A DNA stretch of 64,000 bases, taken from assembly GCF_029697505.1 (NCBI RefSeq), contig NZ_JARJEF010000003.1, forward strand, positions 186,001 through 250,000, written 5' to 3'. How positions within the stretch are numbered: the first letter of the stretch is position 1; each line of letters begins with the position of its first letter. The DNA is from Pseudophaeobacter profundi (GTDB taxonomy: Bacteria; Pseudomonadota; Alphaproteobacteria; Rhodobacterales; Rhodobacteraceae). A model generated the notes under the pieces. It was given only the letters and a program-made list of their open reading frames with translations. It was not told the DNA's origin and made no database searches. Shown one piece after another: positions 1 to 8,139 of the stretch. Made by a program: the position numbers and the translations under genes.

Positions 1-48
1 CCCCCTGAAACGGCAAGGGCGCAGGGAGGTGCCCCCCCTGCCCCCTGA

Positions 49-65
49 GCGATTGAAAGAATCGC
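49..65. other. Small hairpin downstream of flgD
   Basis: A 6-bp perfect stem (GCGATT / AATCGC, loop GAAAG) lies about 100 bases beyond the flgD stop. It has no T tract, so it is at best a weak terminator. Nothing else recognisable lies in 1-165. Confidence 0.25.
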
Positions 66-165
66 TGGTCAAATTCTGTGGTCAGGCCTTGCAGGGCGTT
101 GCTCTCCGGTGCTTGCGCCCCTTAGCCAGAGCGCATTCTCTCTAGACCGCGCAACGCCGATTGGA

Positions 166-855
166 TCAAGCCTCTTCTTGGCCAGAACCAGGATCACGCA
201 GCGCCGTCACAGAAGTCGCCAGAATCGCAGCGCCAGTGTCATTGATCAAGACAACATCATTGCCCTGCATCCGGGTTTCACGCACTGAAGTATAAACTTC
301 GGCCAACTCGGAAAGCACCACTTCACCGTCGACCTTGCTTTCTACGACGAAGCTGTAGGCACCGGCGGGCAGGGTATCGCCGCTAAAATCGGTGCCGTCC
401 CAATCATAGGGATCCGCCGAAACTGGAAGATCGATGCGATTGACTTCATCGCCATCGGAATTGCGTACGATCATCGTCACCTCATCGGCCGAGGCCGCAG
501 GGTTGGGGGCAATATTGACTGCATTGGTGCCGTCAAAATGCGCCGCCGTGGCTGAACGCACTTCCATGCCGACCCAGCCGGTCAAGGCCGCCATATTGCC
601 CAGACCCAGCTGATCCAGCGCAAAACCAAGGTTGTCATTGGTCAGAACCTGCTGTTCAACCATAGAGAATTCCGCCAGCTGCGAGGCATATTCGGTATTG
701 TCCATTGGCTCTGTCGGGTCCTGGTATTTTGCCTGGGCCGTCAACAGCTTGATGAAAGTGTCAAAATCAGAAGTCAGGTTGGTACCGCCTCTGGCGGCGG
801 CGCTTGCCGGGCGGGGTGTGACCCCCGCGCTGGCAGAAGATACTTCAGTTGTCAT
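166..855 (-). CDS. flgD: Flagellar hook-capping protein FlgD
   Basis: 229 aa. FlgD forms the scaffold cap on which hook subunits (FlgE) assemble outside the cell and is shed once the hook is complete. The N-terminal third carries the family signature: a [18 protein letters not shown]-type stretch around residues 30-47, followed by [15 protein letters not shown]. The rest fits the Ig/tudor-like hook-cap domain. The gene is the second of a minus-strand pair, three bases after fliK, so the two are co-transcribed; FlgD and the FliK length ruler act at the same assembly stage. The length is normal for alphaproteobacteria. Confidence 0.95.
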   Translation of the reverse strand: MTTEVSSASAGVTPRPASAAARGGTNLTSDFDTFIKLLTAQAKYQDPTEPMDNTEYASQLAEFSMVEQQVLTNDNLGFALDQLGLGNMAALTGWVGMEVRSATAAHFDGTNAVNIAPNPAASADEVTMIVRNSDGDEVNRIDLPVSADPYDWDGTDFSGDTLPAGAYSFVVESKVDGEVVLSELAEVYTSVRETRMQGNDVVLINDTGAAILATSVTALRDPGSGQEEA

Positions 856-858
856 CGC

Positions 859-2652
859 TTAAACCCTCATGTCCACGCCGGCATTTCCAAGCCGGAGATG
901 TTGTACCTGTGTTTCTGCGACCTCTGCCGCAGTCAAATCATCGCTGTGTCCGGTGCCGGATATGCCGACACCGGCCTGGCTTTCACTGTCGCCTTGGGTC
1001 TGCCCCCCCGACGCACCACCACCGTTGAATTCAAAAGAAATGTTTTCGAACCCCATCTTGCGGAATTCATCTGCCAGCTCGTTGATATGGCGGCGCATCA
1101 GATCGCCGGTTTCCGGGCGTTCGGTCTGAATCACCACTGTAATCCCTGCTTCGCTGGTGCTGACCCGCATTTTGACCCGGCCAAGTTCTTCGGGGTTCAG
1201 GGCAACATCAACGTTGCGATCCCCCTTGGCCACAATGGCTTGGGCCAGTTGCGCTGCAATCAGGCGCGGTGTTTCTGGGCGATGAACGGTGCCCGGCTGA
1301 AGGACCGCTTCGGTCAGCAACTGCGATAGGCCGGGCATATCAACGGCGGGATCACCCGTCAAAAGCTGCGCCTCGGCACCACGTCCACCCGCTGCACCGC
1401 CATCAGCGCCCAGAACCTGGGCGGCAAAGGCCTGCTGAACAGCGCTGATCTGCGCAGCCGCAGCGGATTTCACGCCCGCCGCAGCGGCCCCCGACACGGC
1501 ATTGCCCGACACGGTGGCCTGTGCCTCACGCGATTCATGTGCGCGGCCCTGCGCCCGACGGCCCGGTTCACTGGCTGCCGCCGCGCGCGATTGCCCAACA
1601 GCCGCCATGGTTTCGGCAAGGCCCGGTGATTTGCTGCCAGCGGATTTACCGCTCGCATCCACCGCAGCAGCCTGTGTTGCGGGATCTGTATCTGCGGCGG
1701 GGAGAGGCACAGGCTGAGCGACGCCCTCCTTACCGGCTGCACCCACGGCAAGGGGTGCCGCAGATTTGGCCGCGCCTGCCCCGGTCTGAACCTGCCAGTT
1801 TACCCCCTCCTGCACGCGCTGTGCTGTCTGAGGTGCCCCTACGCTGGCCTGGCGCTCGGATGCGGGTAGATCAACATCACCGCCCTTGGGGGAATCAGTA
1901 GTGGCGGCAACGGTGACCTCTGCTGCGGCTGTTGTCGCGCTCGGCTGAGCCACCGTCTGAGAGCCCCCCTGCACCTGACCGGCGACGGCAGTAGCTGGTG
2001 GCTTGCCGCTCTGCGGCTCCACCTTGGCGGTTGCGGCAGCTTGCAGTGCAATTTCTGCCCCGTCTTCTGCTGGCGCAGCGGCGGTGTTTTGCACACGCGC
2101 GACGGCCTCAGACGAATCGCCTGATGTGGAGCGCACAGGCTTTTGTTGTGTATCGCCCGGTGCAACCAGACCAAGTTTAACCACGTCTTCCGCAAGAAGA
2201 TCAGCGCCTTCTGCGGGAAGGTCGGCATCCTCTGCGGTAAAGTCAGCGTTTTCTGCGGGAAGGTCGGTACCTTCTGCTGCCTCAGCCGATATTTCAGGGA
2301 ACTCTGCGCTGTCGTCGGCAGCCCCTGTCAGTTCGCCGTCAAAGGACAGCGCCGCTGTGTCATCGACCTGCGGGCCTGCATCGGCCTGGCCTGCGACTGC
2401 CGGTTTTTGTGCGGCGGGCTTCGTCCCTGCCTCTACAGTCTTGCTGTCTGCAGCTTTTTCAGTCTGTTTTTCAGGTTGATCAGCGCGATCTTTGTCGGAA
2501 ACGGAATTTGCTTCGCGGCGGCGGGCGCGATCATCCATATGATCAGAGAAGCTGCGCGTGCTTTGCTGTCGCGTCGGGCTTTGTGTCGCCTTGGCGCCGG
2601 CCTGGTCTGCAGCGCCGGGGCGCGCCTGACCAAAGAGTATACTTGTAAGCAT
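859..2652 (-). CDS. fliK: Flagellar hook-length control protein FliK
   Basis: 597 aa. FliK is secreted during hook growth, measures hook length and switches FlhB export specificity. The first ~420 residues are low-complexity Ala/Glu/Thr/Gln-rich sequence typical of the ruler part. The conserved C-terminal Flg_hook domain lies near residues 450-545, with the VDVALNPEELGRVKMRV signature of the switch domain. Residues 130-157 hold four imperfect 7-residue units of the DLPAENA type. The ATG at 2652 is the only good start. It is divergent from flgJ across 128 bases that hold a CtrA-like site. The sequence is poorly conserved outside the C-terminus, as usual for FliK. Confidence 0.9.
   Translation of the reverse strand: MLTSILFGQARPGAADQAGAKATQSPTRQQSTRSFSDHMDDRARRREANSVSDKDRADQPEKQTEKAADSKTVEAGTKPAAQKPAVAGQADAGPQVDDTAALSFDGELTGAADDSAEFPEISAEAAEGTDLPAENADFTAEDADLPAEGADLLAEDVVKLGLVAPGDTQQKPVRSTSGDSSEAVARVQNTAAAPAEDGAEIALQAAATAKVEPQSGKPPATAVAGQVQGGSQTVAQPSATTAAAEVTVAATTDSPKGGDVDLPASERQASVGAPQTAQRVQEGVNWQVQTGAGAAKSAAPLAVGAAGKEGVAQPVPLPAADTDPATQAAAVDASGKSAGSKSPGLAETMAAVGQSRAAAASEPGRRAQGRAHESREAQATVSGNAVSGAAAAGVKSAAAAQISAVQQAFAAQVLGADGGAAGGRGAEAQLLTGDPAVDMPGLSQLLTEAVLQPGTVHRPETPRLIAAQLAQAIVAKGDRNVDVALNPEELGRVKMRVSTSEAGITVVIQTERPETGDLMRRHINELADEFRKMGFENISFEFNGGGASGGQTQGDSESQAGVGISGTGHSDDLTAAEVAETQVQHLRLGNAGVDMRV
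2182..2265 (-). repeat. Four 21-bp near-repeats inside fliK
   Basis: The units encode residues 130-157 of FliK as DLPAENA, DFTAEDA, DLPAEGA and DLLAEDV. They are imperfect tandem units of 21 bp, so copy-number change would alter protein length without shifting the frame. Confidence 0.7.
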
Positions 2653-2696
2653 AGGATTCCAGACATTCTATCTCGATGCCCTCCTAACTAGCGCAA

Positions 2697-2721
2697 AGCG
2701 GTTACGGTAATTTTAACCGCT
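2697..2721. promoter_or_regulatory. CtrA-like site within an 8-bp palindrome, fliK/flgJ promoter
   Basis: TTAC-N7-TTAA at 2702-2716 matches the CtrA consensus TTAA-N7-TTAA with one mismatch, and CC follows the second half-site as in the extended consensus. It lies inside a perfect inverted repeat, AGCGGTTA (2697-2704) and TAACCGCT (2714-2721). Its place between the divergent fliK and flgJ-like genes fits a shared control element. Confidence 0.55.
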
Positions 2722-2780
2722 CTTGGGGCAATCTCAGAAAAATCATCTAAAGCTGGATTTAAACTGGAGAGACCTGCGGA

Positions 2781-3077
2781 ATGGCCAATCTGACAACAGT
2801 TCATCAGGCGGCGCCCCCTTCACCTGCGCTTCAACGCCCCTCGCAAGAGGATGCGATTCGGGACGCCGCCAAGAAGCTAGAAGCCTCTTTTCTAACTGAA
2901 ATGTTGAAATCTGCCGGGCTTGGAAAAAGCCGCGAAGGCCTGGGCGGAGGCGGCGCTGGCGAAGACCAGTTCTCCAGCTTCCTCGTGCGCGCGCAGGCGG
3001 AACAAATCACTGAATCCGGCGGCATCGGCCTCGCCGAATCACTTTATCACGCAATGAAGGATTCCTTTAATGACTGA
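2781..3077 (+). CDS. FlgJ-like rod-binding protein (no muramidase domain)
   Basis: 98 aa. It corresponds to the N-terminal rod-binding part of FlgJ, the rod cap that guides rod assembly in the periplasm. The supporting pattern is AAKKLEASFLTEMLKSAGL near residues 30-48, then an F...V...Q....G.GLA..LY region at the C-terminus. The peptidoglycan-hydrolase half of enterobacterial FlgJ is absent, as in most alphaproteobacteria, where a separate lytic transglycosylase does that job; none is seen in the window. The stop overlaps the next start by 8 bases. Confidence 0.85.
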   Translation: MANLTTVHQAAPPSPALQRPSQEDAIRDAAKKLEASFLTEMLKSAGLGKSREGLGGGGAGEDQFSSFLVRAQAEQITESGGIGLAESLYHAMKDSFND

Positions 3078-3429
3078 CCTTACCCCACAGAGCCTTATCG
3101 AAGAACTGGACAACATCCTTGATCAAGAACGCGGCGCCCTGGTGCGCGGCGAGCTGGATCAGATCCAAGATATGCTGGTCCGCAAAGAGGCGGTCATCGC
3201 GCAACTCAACATGATTGAGAACCTGGAGCGCAGCACTCTCAGCAAAGTGCAGACAAAGGTGTCACGCAATCAAGAGCTGCTAAACAGTGCAATGGAAGGC
3301 ATCCGCAGCGTGGCCGCCCGTATGTCTGAACTGCGCCGGGTCAAGAAAGGGCTTGATGTGTATGACAGCGCCGGGCGCAAATCATGCTATGGCACCGCAA
3401 TGGGTCAGCGGTTGGAAAAGCGTAGCTAA
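3070..3429 (+). CDS. FlgN-like flagellar chaperone
   Basis: 119 aa, entirely predicted helical. FlgN chaperones keep the hook-filament junction proteins FlgK and FlgL export-competent in the cytoplasm. Support is the FlgN-like pattern EELDNILDQERGALVRGELDQI with a regular Leu/Glu/Arg helix through residues 1-95, small size, and overlap with the flgJ-like gene within a flagellar operon. FlgN proteins are weakly conserved, so the name rests on pattern plus context. Confidence 0.75.
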   Translation: MTDLTPQSLIEELDNILDQERGALVRGELDQIQDMLVRKEAVIAQLNMIENLERSTLSKVQTKVSRNQELLNSAMEGIRSVAARMSELRRVKKGLDVYDSAGRKSCYGTAMGQRLEKRS

Positions 3430-3476
3430 GGATCTGCCGCGGTTGAGTAAAATTCTAGGAAATGCCCCCTTGGACA

Positions 3477-3491
3477 TTAGCACTCCCTTAG
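3477..3491. promoter_or_regulatory. TTAG-N7-TTAG motif upstream of flagellin
   Basis: A direct TTAGCAC repeat gives TTAG-N7-TTAG, which has CtrA spacing but one mismatch in each half-site. It lies 152 bases before the flagellin start. This is a weaker candidate than the other sites. Confidence 0.3.
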
Positions 3492-3581
3492 CACCTTTCG
3501 CTGCAATGTCATCTTGCATCTCATCACTGGGGTGGCGCGGAAGCCGATCGGCGGAACGCACTGTCAGAAAGACGCTAAAAT

Positions 3582-3621
3582 GCCCTTCGGGGCTGGGAAA
3601 AACTAGAGACCAAAGTGTCTC
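3582..3621 (+). promoter_or_regulatory. Two short hairpins in the flagellin leader
   Basis: GCCC-TTCG-GGGC at 3582-3593 forms a stem capped by a UUCG tetraloop. GAGAC/GTCTC arms at 3606-3610 and 3617-3621 form a second stem just before the AAAGGA ribosome-binding site. In Caulobacter, FlbT acts on the flagellin mRNA leader. flbT is encoded downstream here, so these stems are plausible parts of its target, but that is inference. Confidence 0.45.
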
Positions 3622-3642
3622 GATCGCTAAAGGAACTATACT

Positions 3643-4488
3643 ATGACCAGCATTCTGACAAACAGTGGCGCAATGGTTGCACTCCAGACTCTGTCGATGG
3701 TGAACGACAATCTGGAAGGTACCCAGGCCGAAGTCTCCACTGGTAAAAAGGTCGGCAGCGCCAAAGACAACGCCGCTGTTTGGGCGATTTCCAAGACCAT
3801 GGAATCTGACATCTCTGGTTTCACAGCCATTCAGGACAGCCTTGACGTTGGTGAAGCCACCGTTGCCGTTGCTTCTGCCGGCGCCGAACAGATCGTTGAC
3901 GTTCTGAAGGAAATGAAACAGCTGGCGGTTTCGGCGCAATCCGAAAACGTTGACCACACCACCATTCAGGCCGACATGGCAAAGAAGACTGCACAGATCA
4001 CTTCGATCATTAGCGCGTCTCAGTTCAACGGCGCCAACCTGTTGGCCGCTGATGTTGATGGCAACACCACAACATCTCTGGGCGTTCTCGCCTCGCTGGA
4101 CCGCGTTGGTCCCTCCGGCACACCTACACCTGTCGAGATCTCGGTTGCCACTGTTGACTTCCAGACCAACATCAACATCGCCGGCATGACAGCCATTACA
4201 GACGCCGCAACTGCGGCAACTGCAATGGGTGAAATCGAAGCCATGCTGTCCACCGCCATCACCGGCGCTGCTCAGCTGGGTGCGGACGCTTCGCGTCTGA
4301 AGGACCAGGGTGAATTCGTATCGAAACTGACCGATGCGATGAAACTGGGTGTGTCTGCAATGACCGACGCCAACATGGAAGAAGCATCTGCCCGTCTGAA
4401 GGCCCTTCAGACTCAGCAGCAGCTGGCCGTGCAGTCGCTGACCATTGCGAACAAGCAGCCTGAAACTCTGCAGCAGCTGTTCCGCTAA
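3643..4488 (+). CDS. Flagellin
   Basis: 281 aa, the filament subunit, exported and polymerised outside the cell. The conserved N-terminal D0/D1 region is clear (QTLSMVNDNLEGTQAEVSTG near residues 16-35, then AISKTMESDISGF). The C-terminal D0/D1 region is also clear (EASARLKALQTQQQLAVQSL, ending LQQLFR). The variable middle is short, as in many alphaproteobacterial flagellins. The start has a good AAAGGA site 9 bases upstream. It stands as its own unit with a strong terminator after it, followed by flaF and flbT, the usual regulators of flagellin synthesis. Confidence 0.97.
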   Translation: MTSILTNSGAMVALQTLSMVNDNLEGTQAEVSTGKKVGSAKDNAAVWAISKTMESDISGFTAIQDSLDVGEATVAVASAGAEQIVDVLKEMKQLAVSAQSENVDHTTIQADMAKKTAQITSIISASQFNGANLLAADVDGNTTTSLGVLASLDRVGPSGTPTPVEISVATVDFQTNINIAGMTAITDAATAATAMGEIEAMLSTAITGAAQLGADASRLKDQGEFVSKLTDAMKLGVSAMTDANMEEASARLKALQTQQQLAVQSLTIANKQPETLQQLFR

Positions 4489-4496
4489 ACGACTTG

Positions 4497-4530
4497 AACC
4501 GGGGCGCGTTCACCGCGCCCCGGTTCCCTC
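4497..4530 (+). terminator. Terminator after flagellin
   Basis: A perfect 12-bp GC-rich stem (4497-4508 with 4514-4525, 5-base loop) is followed by a short pyrimidine run. It probably limits read-through from the highly expressed flagellin gene into flaF. Confidence 0.75.
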
Positions 4531-4570
4531 TTCTCAGAGAATCTGAAGAAATAAAACGTTAGGAAAACAC

Positions 4571-4942
4571 GTGAATGCACTTATGAAAGCGACAAGTGCC
4601 TATTCGGCGGCAAAAGCCCCTACGCGAACAGTCAAAGATCTGGAATTCGATGCCGTTGCCCGCATCACACGACAAATGATTACAGCTGCCAAGGCGCGTC
4701 CTTACGACTTCAAGGAAATGATCGCCGCAGTCAGCGCCAATCGCAGGCTTTGGATCCTTTTCGCCGCAGACGTCGCCAGCGAAGACAATGGGCTGCCGAT
4801 GGAACTGAAAGAGCACATCATCTCGCTTGCTGCATTCACCAAACAACACACCAGCAAGGTCATGTCGCGCGAGGCGAACATCCGGCCGCTGGTAGAAATC
4901 AACACGGCCATCATGCGTGGCCTTCGCAGCGGAGCAACATAA
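4571..4942 (+). CDS. flaF: Flagellar biosynthesis regulator FlaF
   Basis: 123 aa with a GTG start chosen because AGGAAA lies 6 bases before it; the next ATG is at 4583. FlaF is a small helical cytoplasmic protein needed for flagellin synthesis and secretion in alphaproteobacteria, working with FlbT. Characteristic stretches are YSAAKAPTRTVKDLEFDAVA near residues 11-30 and NRRLWILFAADVASEDNGLP near residues 57-76. It lies between flagellin and flbT, the standard order, with two bases before the flbT start. Confidence 0.93.
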   Translation: MNALMKATSAYSAAKAPTRTVKDLEFDAVARITRQMITAAKARPYDFKEMIAAVSANRRLWILFAADVASEDNGLPMELKEHIISLAAFTKQHTSKVMSREANIRPLVEINTAIMRGLRSGAT

Positions 4943-4944
4943 TA

Positions 4945-5349
4945 ATGAGTGGACTAGTTCTCAAACTTGCCCCAAAAGAACGCGTTCTGGTCAATGGCGC
5001 TGTCATTGAAAACGGGGACCGCCGCAGCCGTCTGTCGATTGTGACCCCGGACGCCAATATCCTGCGCCTGCGTGACGCAATTCACCCGGAAGAGGCCACA
5101 ACGCCTGTGCGCCGGGTCTGTTATGCCGCACAGCTGGTGCTGACCGGTGATACCGACCCCGAAGAGGGCCGTATGCCAATGCTGCGCCACATCGAAGAGC
5201 TGAGCCAAGTCTTCCACGATTCGGACAGCCGCGCCAGCCTGGCCGAGGCCACCGAAGCCCTGCTGAGCAACAACCACTATCGCTGCCTCAAGGCGCTGCG
5301 TGGCCTGTTGCCAAGAGAGGATCGCCTGCTGGCGATACGCCCCTCATGA
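4945..5349 (+). CDS. flbT: Flagellin mRNA regulator FlbT
   Basis: 134 aa. FlbT binds the flagellin mRNA leader and controls its translation or decay according to assembly state (shown in Caulobacter). The family pattern LVLKLAPKERVLVNGAVIEN opens the protein, followed by the NADILRLRDA-like stretch (here PDANILRLRDAI). The frame is open upstream to 4750 inside flaF, but ATG 4945 gives the expected family N-terminus. The stop overlaps the next start as ATGA. Confidence 0.93.
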   Translation: MSGLVLKLAPKERVLVNGAVIENGDRRSRLSIVTPDANILRLRDAIHPEEATTPVRRVCYAAQLVLTGDTDPEEGRMPMLRHIEELSQVFHDSDSRASLAEATEALLSNNHYRCLKALRGLLPREDRLLAIRPS

Positions 5350-6155
5350 GCTTTGAGCCAATCCTTCTGTCAACTGGCATCACTGGCTGGACATTCTTGC
5401 AGTCGACCTATGATGACCAATTCGAGAACTTCAAGAACGACACCGTTCTGAAGCGCGAGAATGACTATTTCACCGAGAACATCGGGAATATCAGTTCGGC
5501 AGAGGATCTCGTCAAGGATCGCCGCCTGCTGGGGGTCGCCCTGAAGGCTTTTGGCCTGGAAGATCAGATTGATTACAAGGCGATGATCCAAAAGGTTCTG
5601 GAAGAGGGCACAACCGCCGATGGCAACCTGGCCTCCAAGCTGGATGACAGCCGCTGGGTTGATTTCTCCAAGGCCTTTGGCTTTGGTGGAGGGGAAACCC
5701 GCACCAATACCGACCCTGTTGCCATGGCGGCCATCGTGGCCGACAACGAGGCACAATCCTTCGAGATTGCCGTTGGAGAGCAGGACGAAACCATGCGGAT
5801 CGCGCTTTATGCCCTGCGCGAGTTGCAAGAGGTCATCCTCCCCGACGACGCCGAAGAAGACGGGCCGTCCGTCAAAGCCCAGTGGTACAATATCATTGGC
5901 CAGCCGCAGCTGGCGAAGATGATGCAGGTCACCCTGAACCTGCCGGAATCGATCAACCTGATTGATGTTGATCAGCAGGTGCGCGTCTACCAAGAGGCGG
6001 CGCAGCGGTTCCTGGGCACCGATGATCTCAGCTCCTTGTCCAGCGAAGAAGACATGAACAAGCTGGCGATCACCTATCTGGCCCGCGCCGAGGTTGCCGC
6101 CGTTGGCAACGCTTATTCGTCAAGCTCGGCGGCTCTTTCACTCTTGCAAGCCTGA
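5346..6155 (+). CDS. DUF1217 flagellar-associated protein
   Basis: 269 aa. The family is tied to alphaproteobacterial flagellar clusters but its biochemical role is not established. Visible features are LLSTGITGWTFLQSTYDDQF near residues 7-26, then RENDYFTENIGNISSAEDLVKDRRLL, a soluble helical protein with no signal peptide or membrane span. It overlaps flbT by four bases and ends the flaF-flbT operon, followed by a strong terminator. A role in export or flagellin handling is only inferred from the operon. Confidence 0.8.
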   Translation: MSFEPILLSTGITGWTFLQSTYDDQFENFKNDTVLKRENDYFTENIGNISSAEDLVKDRRLLGVALKAFGLEDQIDYKAMIQKVLEEGTTADGNLASKLDDSRWVDFSKAFGFGGGETRTNTDPVAMAAIVADNEAQSFEIAVGEQDETMRIALYALRELQEVILPDDAEEDGPSVKAQWYNIIGQPQLAKMMQVTLNLPESINLIDVDQQVRVYQEAAQRFLGTDDLSSLSSEEDMNKLAITYLARAEVAAVGNAYSSSSAALSLLQA

Positions 6156-6191
6156 TATCCAGGCGACCTGACAAAACGAACCGTCACATTG

Positions 6192-6229
6192 AAAAAGGCG
6201 CCGCCAGACTATCTGGTCGGCGCCTTTTC
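6192..6229 (+). terminator. Terminator after the DUF1217 gene
   Basis: An 11-bp stem (6193-6203 with 6218-6228, AAAAGGCGCCG / CGGCGCCTTTT) ends in TTTT. The A-run on the other side could let it serve fliI, which converges from the right. Confidence 0.85.
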
Positions 6230-6319
6230 ATGTTCTGCTTTTGGCATTGCCTAGGTCTGTACCCGCTGCCGGGCCGCGGGCCAGCGCTGCCCCGCAGGGG
6301 GGAACGCTGTTTTCCTTTG

Positions 6320-7648
6320 TTAGCGCCCCTTGCTGGCGCGGCGCAGCATCAATTGCAGCCGGTTAAAGCTGTTCTCTACGCCCTGCGGGTCTTCCTTGCC
6401 AAAGAAGGCGTCCAGCTCGGGCCAGATCTTCACGGCCTGATCCAGCACCGCGTCATTGCCTTCGGAATATAGACCGGCGCGGATCATCACTTCGGATTGC
6501 TCATAGGATCCAAGGAACTTACGCACCTCCAGAATGGCAGCGTTCTCTTCCGGGGTGGCCGCCGCGGGCAGGCTCCGCGAGACAGAGCGCGACACATCCA
6601 CGGCCGGAAAGCGGCCACGTTCAGCAATTTCACGGTTGAGCACGATATGCCCATCCAGAACCCCGCGCAGAATATCTGCGATTGGTTCATCCATGTCAGA
6701 GCCGGCAACCAAGACGCTAAAGACCGCCGTGATATCACCCTGCCCCTCAGACCCAGGCCCCGCACGTTCGCACAGCCCCGTGATAAGTGGCGTCACCGAT
6801 GGGGGGAAGCCCCGCAGCGCCGGTGCCTCCCCCGAGGCGGCAGAGATCTCCCGGTGGGCTTCGGCAAATCGGGTCACGGAATCGGCCATGAACAGAACAT
6901 TCTTTCCCTGATCGCGGAAATGTTCGGCGATGGTCATGGCAGCCCAGGCGCTGCGACGACGCACAAGCGCTGATTGATCCGAGGTGGCGGCAACCACAAC
7001 CGCGCGCTTCATGCCTTCGGGGCCCAAAACATCCTCAACAAAGTGATTCACTTCGCGGCCACGTTCACCAATCAGCGCCATGACGACGACATCGGCCTCC
7101 ATAAATTGCGCCATTTTTGCAAGCAATGTCGATTTACCAACACCCGACCCCGCAAAAAGACCGATACGCTGGCCCTGAACGACGGGGAGAATCGTATTGA
7201 ACACCGCAAGCCCGGTGTCCAGACGCGCCCCCATATGACGCCGACCCGCCGCTTTTGGCGGCGGTGCCATCAGGTCTCGGGCCTTCTCTCCGCGCAGCAT
7301 CGGCTTGCCATCCAGCGGCACACCAAAGGGATCAATCACCCGACCAATCCAGTTGTCACCCGGTGCAAATTCCGGCGCCGGATGTAGGCTCACCCGGTCG
7401 CCCATGGCCACACGATCTGGCGCACGATCTGGTAACATGCTGATTTTGTTTATATCAATCTTCAGGACTTCGCCGTGCAACTCATCCCCTGGGCCACGGA
7501 CAAGGACCAGGCGATCACCGATTCGTGCCTCTCTCTCTAGGCCGGATATTTCAATTTCCCCACCCGAGATACCGCTGACGCGCCCCATAGAGGTTGCCAG
7601 TTTCTGACCGGCGATTTGTTCAGTCAAAGCTTTCAGCTCTGCGATCAT
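6320..7648 (-). CDS. fliI: Flagellar export ATPase FliI
   Basis: 442 aa. FliI is the cytoplasmic hexameric ATPase of the flagellar type III export apparatus. Walker A GSGVGKST is at residues 167-174; VVMALIGERGREV and the NVLFMADSVTRFAEAHRE Walker B region follow, as in F1-like export ATPases. The frame stays open to 7828, but the ATG at 7648 gives the normal family length and keeps the gene clear of the divergent flgB. It stands alone on the minus strand between two plus-strand operons. Its usual partner FliH is encoded 18 kb away at 25240. Confidence 0.96.
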   Translation of the reverse strand: MIAELKALTEQIAGQKLATSMGRVSGISGGEIEISGLEREARIGDRLVLVRGPGDELHGEVLKIDINKISMLPDRAPDRVAMGDRVSLHPAPEFAPGDNWIGRVIDPFGVPLDGKPMLRGEKARDLMAPPPKAAGRRHMGARLDTGLAVFNTILPVVQGQRIGLFAGSGVGKSTLLAKMAQFMEADVVVMALIGERGREVNHFVEDVLGPEGMKRAVVVAATSDQSALVRRRSAWAAMTIAEHFRDQGKNVLFMADSVTRFAEAHREISAASGEAPALRGFPPSVTPLITGLCERAGPGSEGQGDITAVFSVLVAGSDMDEPIADILRGVLDGHIVLNREIAERGRFPAVDVSRSVSRSLPAAATPEENAAILEVRKFLGSYEQSEVMIRAGLYSEGNDAVLDQAVKIWPELDAFFGKEDPQGVENSFNRLQLMLRRASKGR

Positions 7649-7698
7649 GGCCTGAGGCCTCCATCTAGTTCCTGAAACAATTTCTAAAGGAATCAGGG

Positions 7699-7713
7699 TT
7701 AAGCCTTGATTGA
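7699..7713. promoter_or_regulatory. CtrA-like site, fliI/flgB promoter
   Basis: TTAA-N7-TTGA has one mismatch to the CtrA consensus. On the minus strand the intact half-site reads TTAACC, the preferred extended form. It lies in the 88-base gap between divergent fliI and flgB. Confidence 0.5.
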
Positions 7714-7736
7714 AATTGATCGAGGGAGAAGCCCCG

Positions 7737-8126
7737 GTGTTTACTGAACTGAACGTTTTTAAAATCGCATACTCAATGGCCACCCATGCAGGGAAGCGCC
7801 AGGCATTGGTGTCACAGAACATCGCCAATGCAGATACCCCTGGCTATCACGCCAAGGATATCAAACCTTTTAAGGAGGTCTATGCCGCCGGGCCGCGCCC
7901 TGGTGACATGGTGGCCTCTCGTGGCTCGCATCTGAATGGCATCAATGGTTCCAATATGGATTGGGCTGTAACCACGTCGTCAGATGGTGCCGACCCCAAT
8001 GACAACACGGTTTCTATCGAAGAGGAAATCCTCAACGGGGTTGAGGTCAAGCGTCAGCACGACCGTGCGCTCGCCATCTACAAATCATCGATGAACATAC
8101 TGCGATCCAGCCTGGGTCGCGGTTAG
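7737..8126 (+). CDS. flgB: Proximal rod protein FlgB
   Basis: 129 aa. FlgB is one of the proximal rod subunits in the periplasm. The signature SQNIANADTPGYHAKDI is near residues 27-43. The GTG at 7737 is chosen because GAGGGAG lies about 9 bases upstream and the result matches the family N-terminus; a TTG at 7710 would add nine residues. It is the first gene of a long operon (flgBC-fliE-fliQ-flgFGAH-fliL-like) divergent from fliI. Confidence 0.94.
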   Translation: MFTELNVFKIAYSMATHAGKRQALVSQNIANADTPGYHAKDIKPFKEVYAAGPRPGDMVASRGSHLNGINGSNMDWAVTTSSDGADPNDNTVSIEEEILNGVEVKRQHDRALAIYKSSMNILRSSLGRG

Positions 8127-8139
8127 AGGAGCATGATCC

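Noticed and set aside
3430-3642. Sigma-54 promoter upstream of flagellin
   Set aside because: The best match (TAGCAC then CTGCA near 3488-3506) has the wrong spacing between the GG-like and GC elements and lacks the first G, so I do not call it.
7649-7828. Upstream extension of fliI by 60 codons
   Set aside because: It would run into flgB on the other strand and adds sequence unlike FliI; the start at 7648 fits the family.
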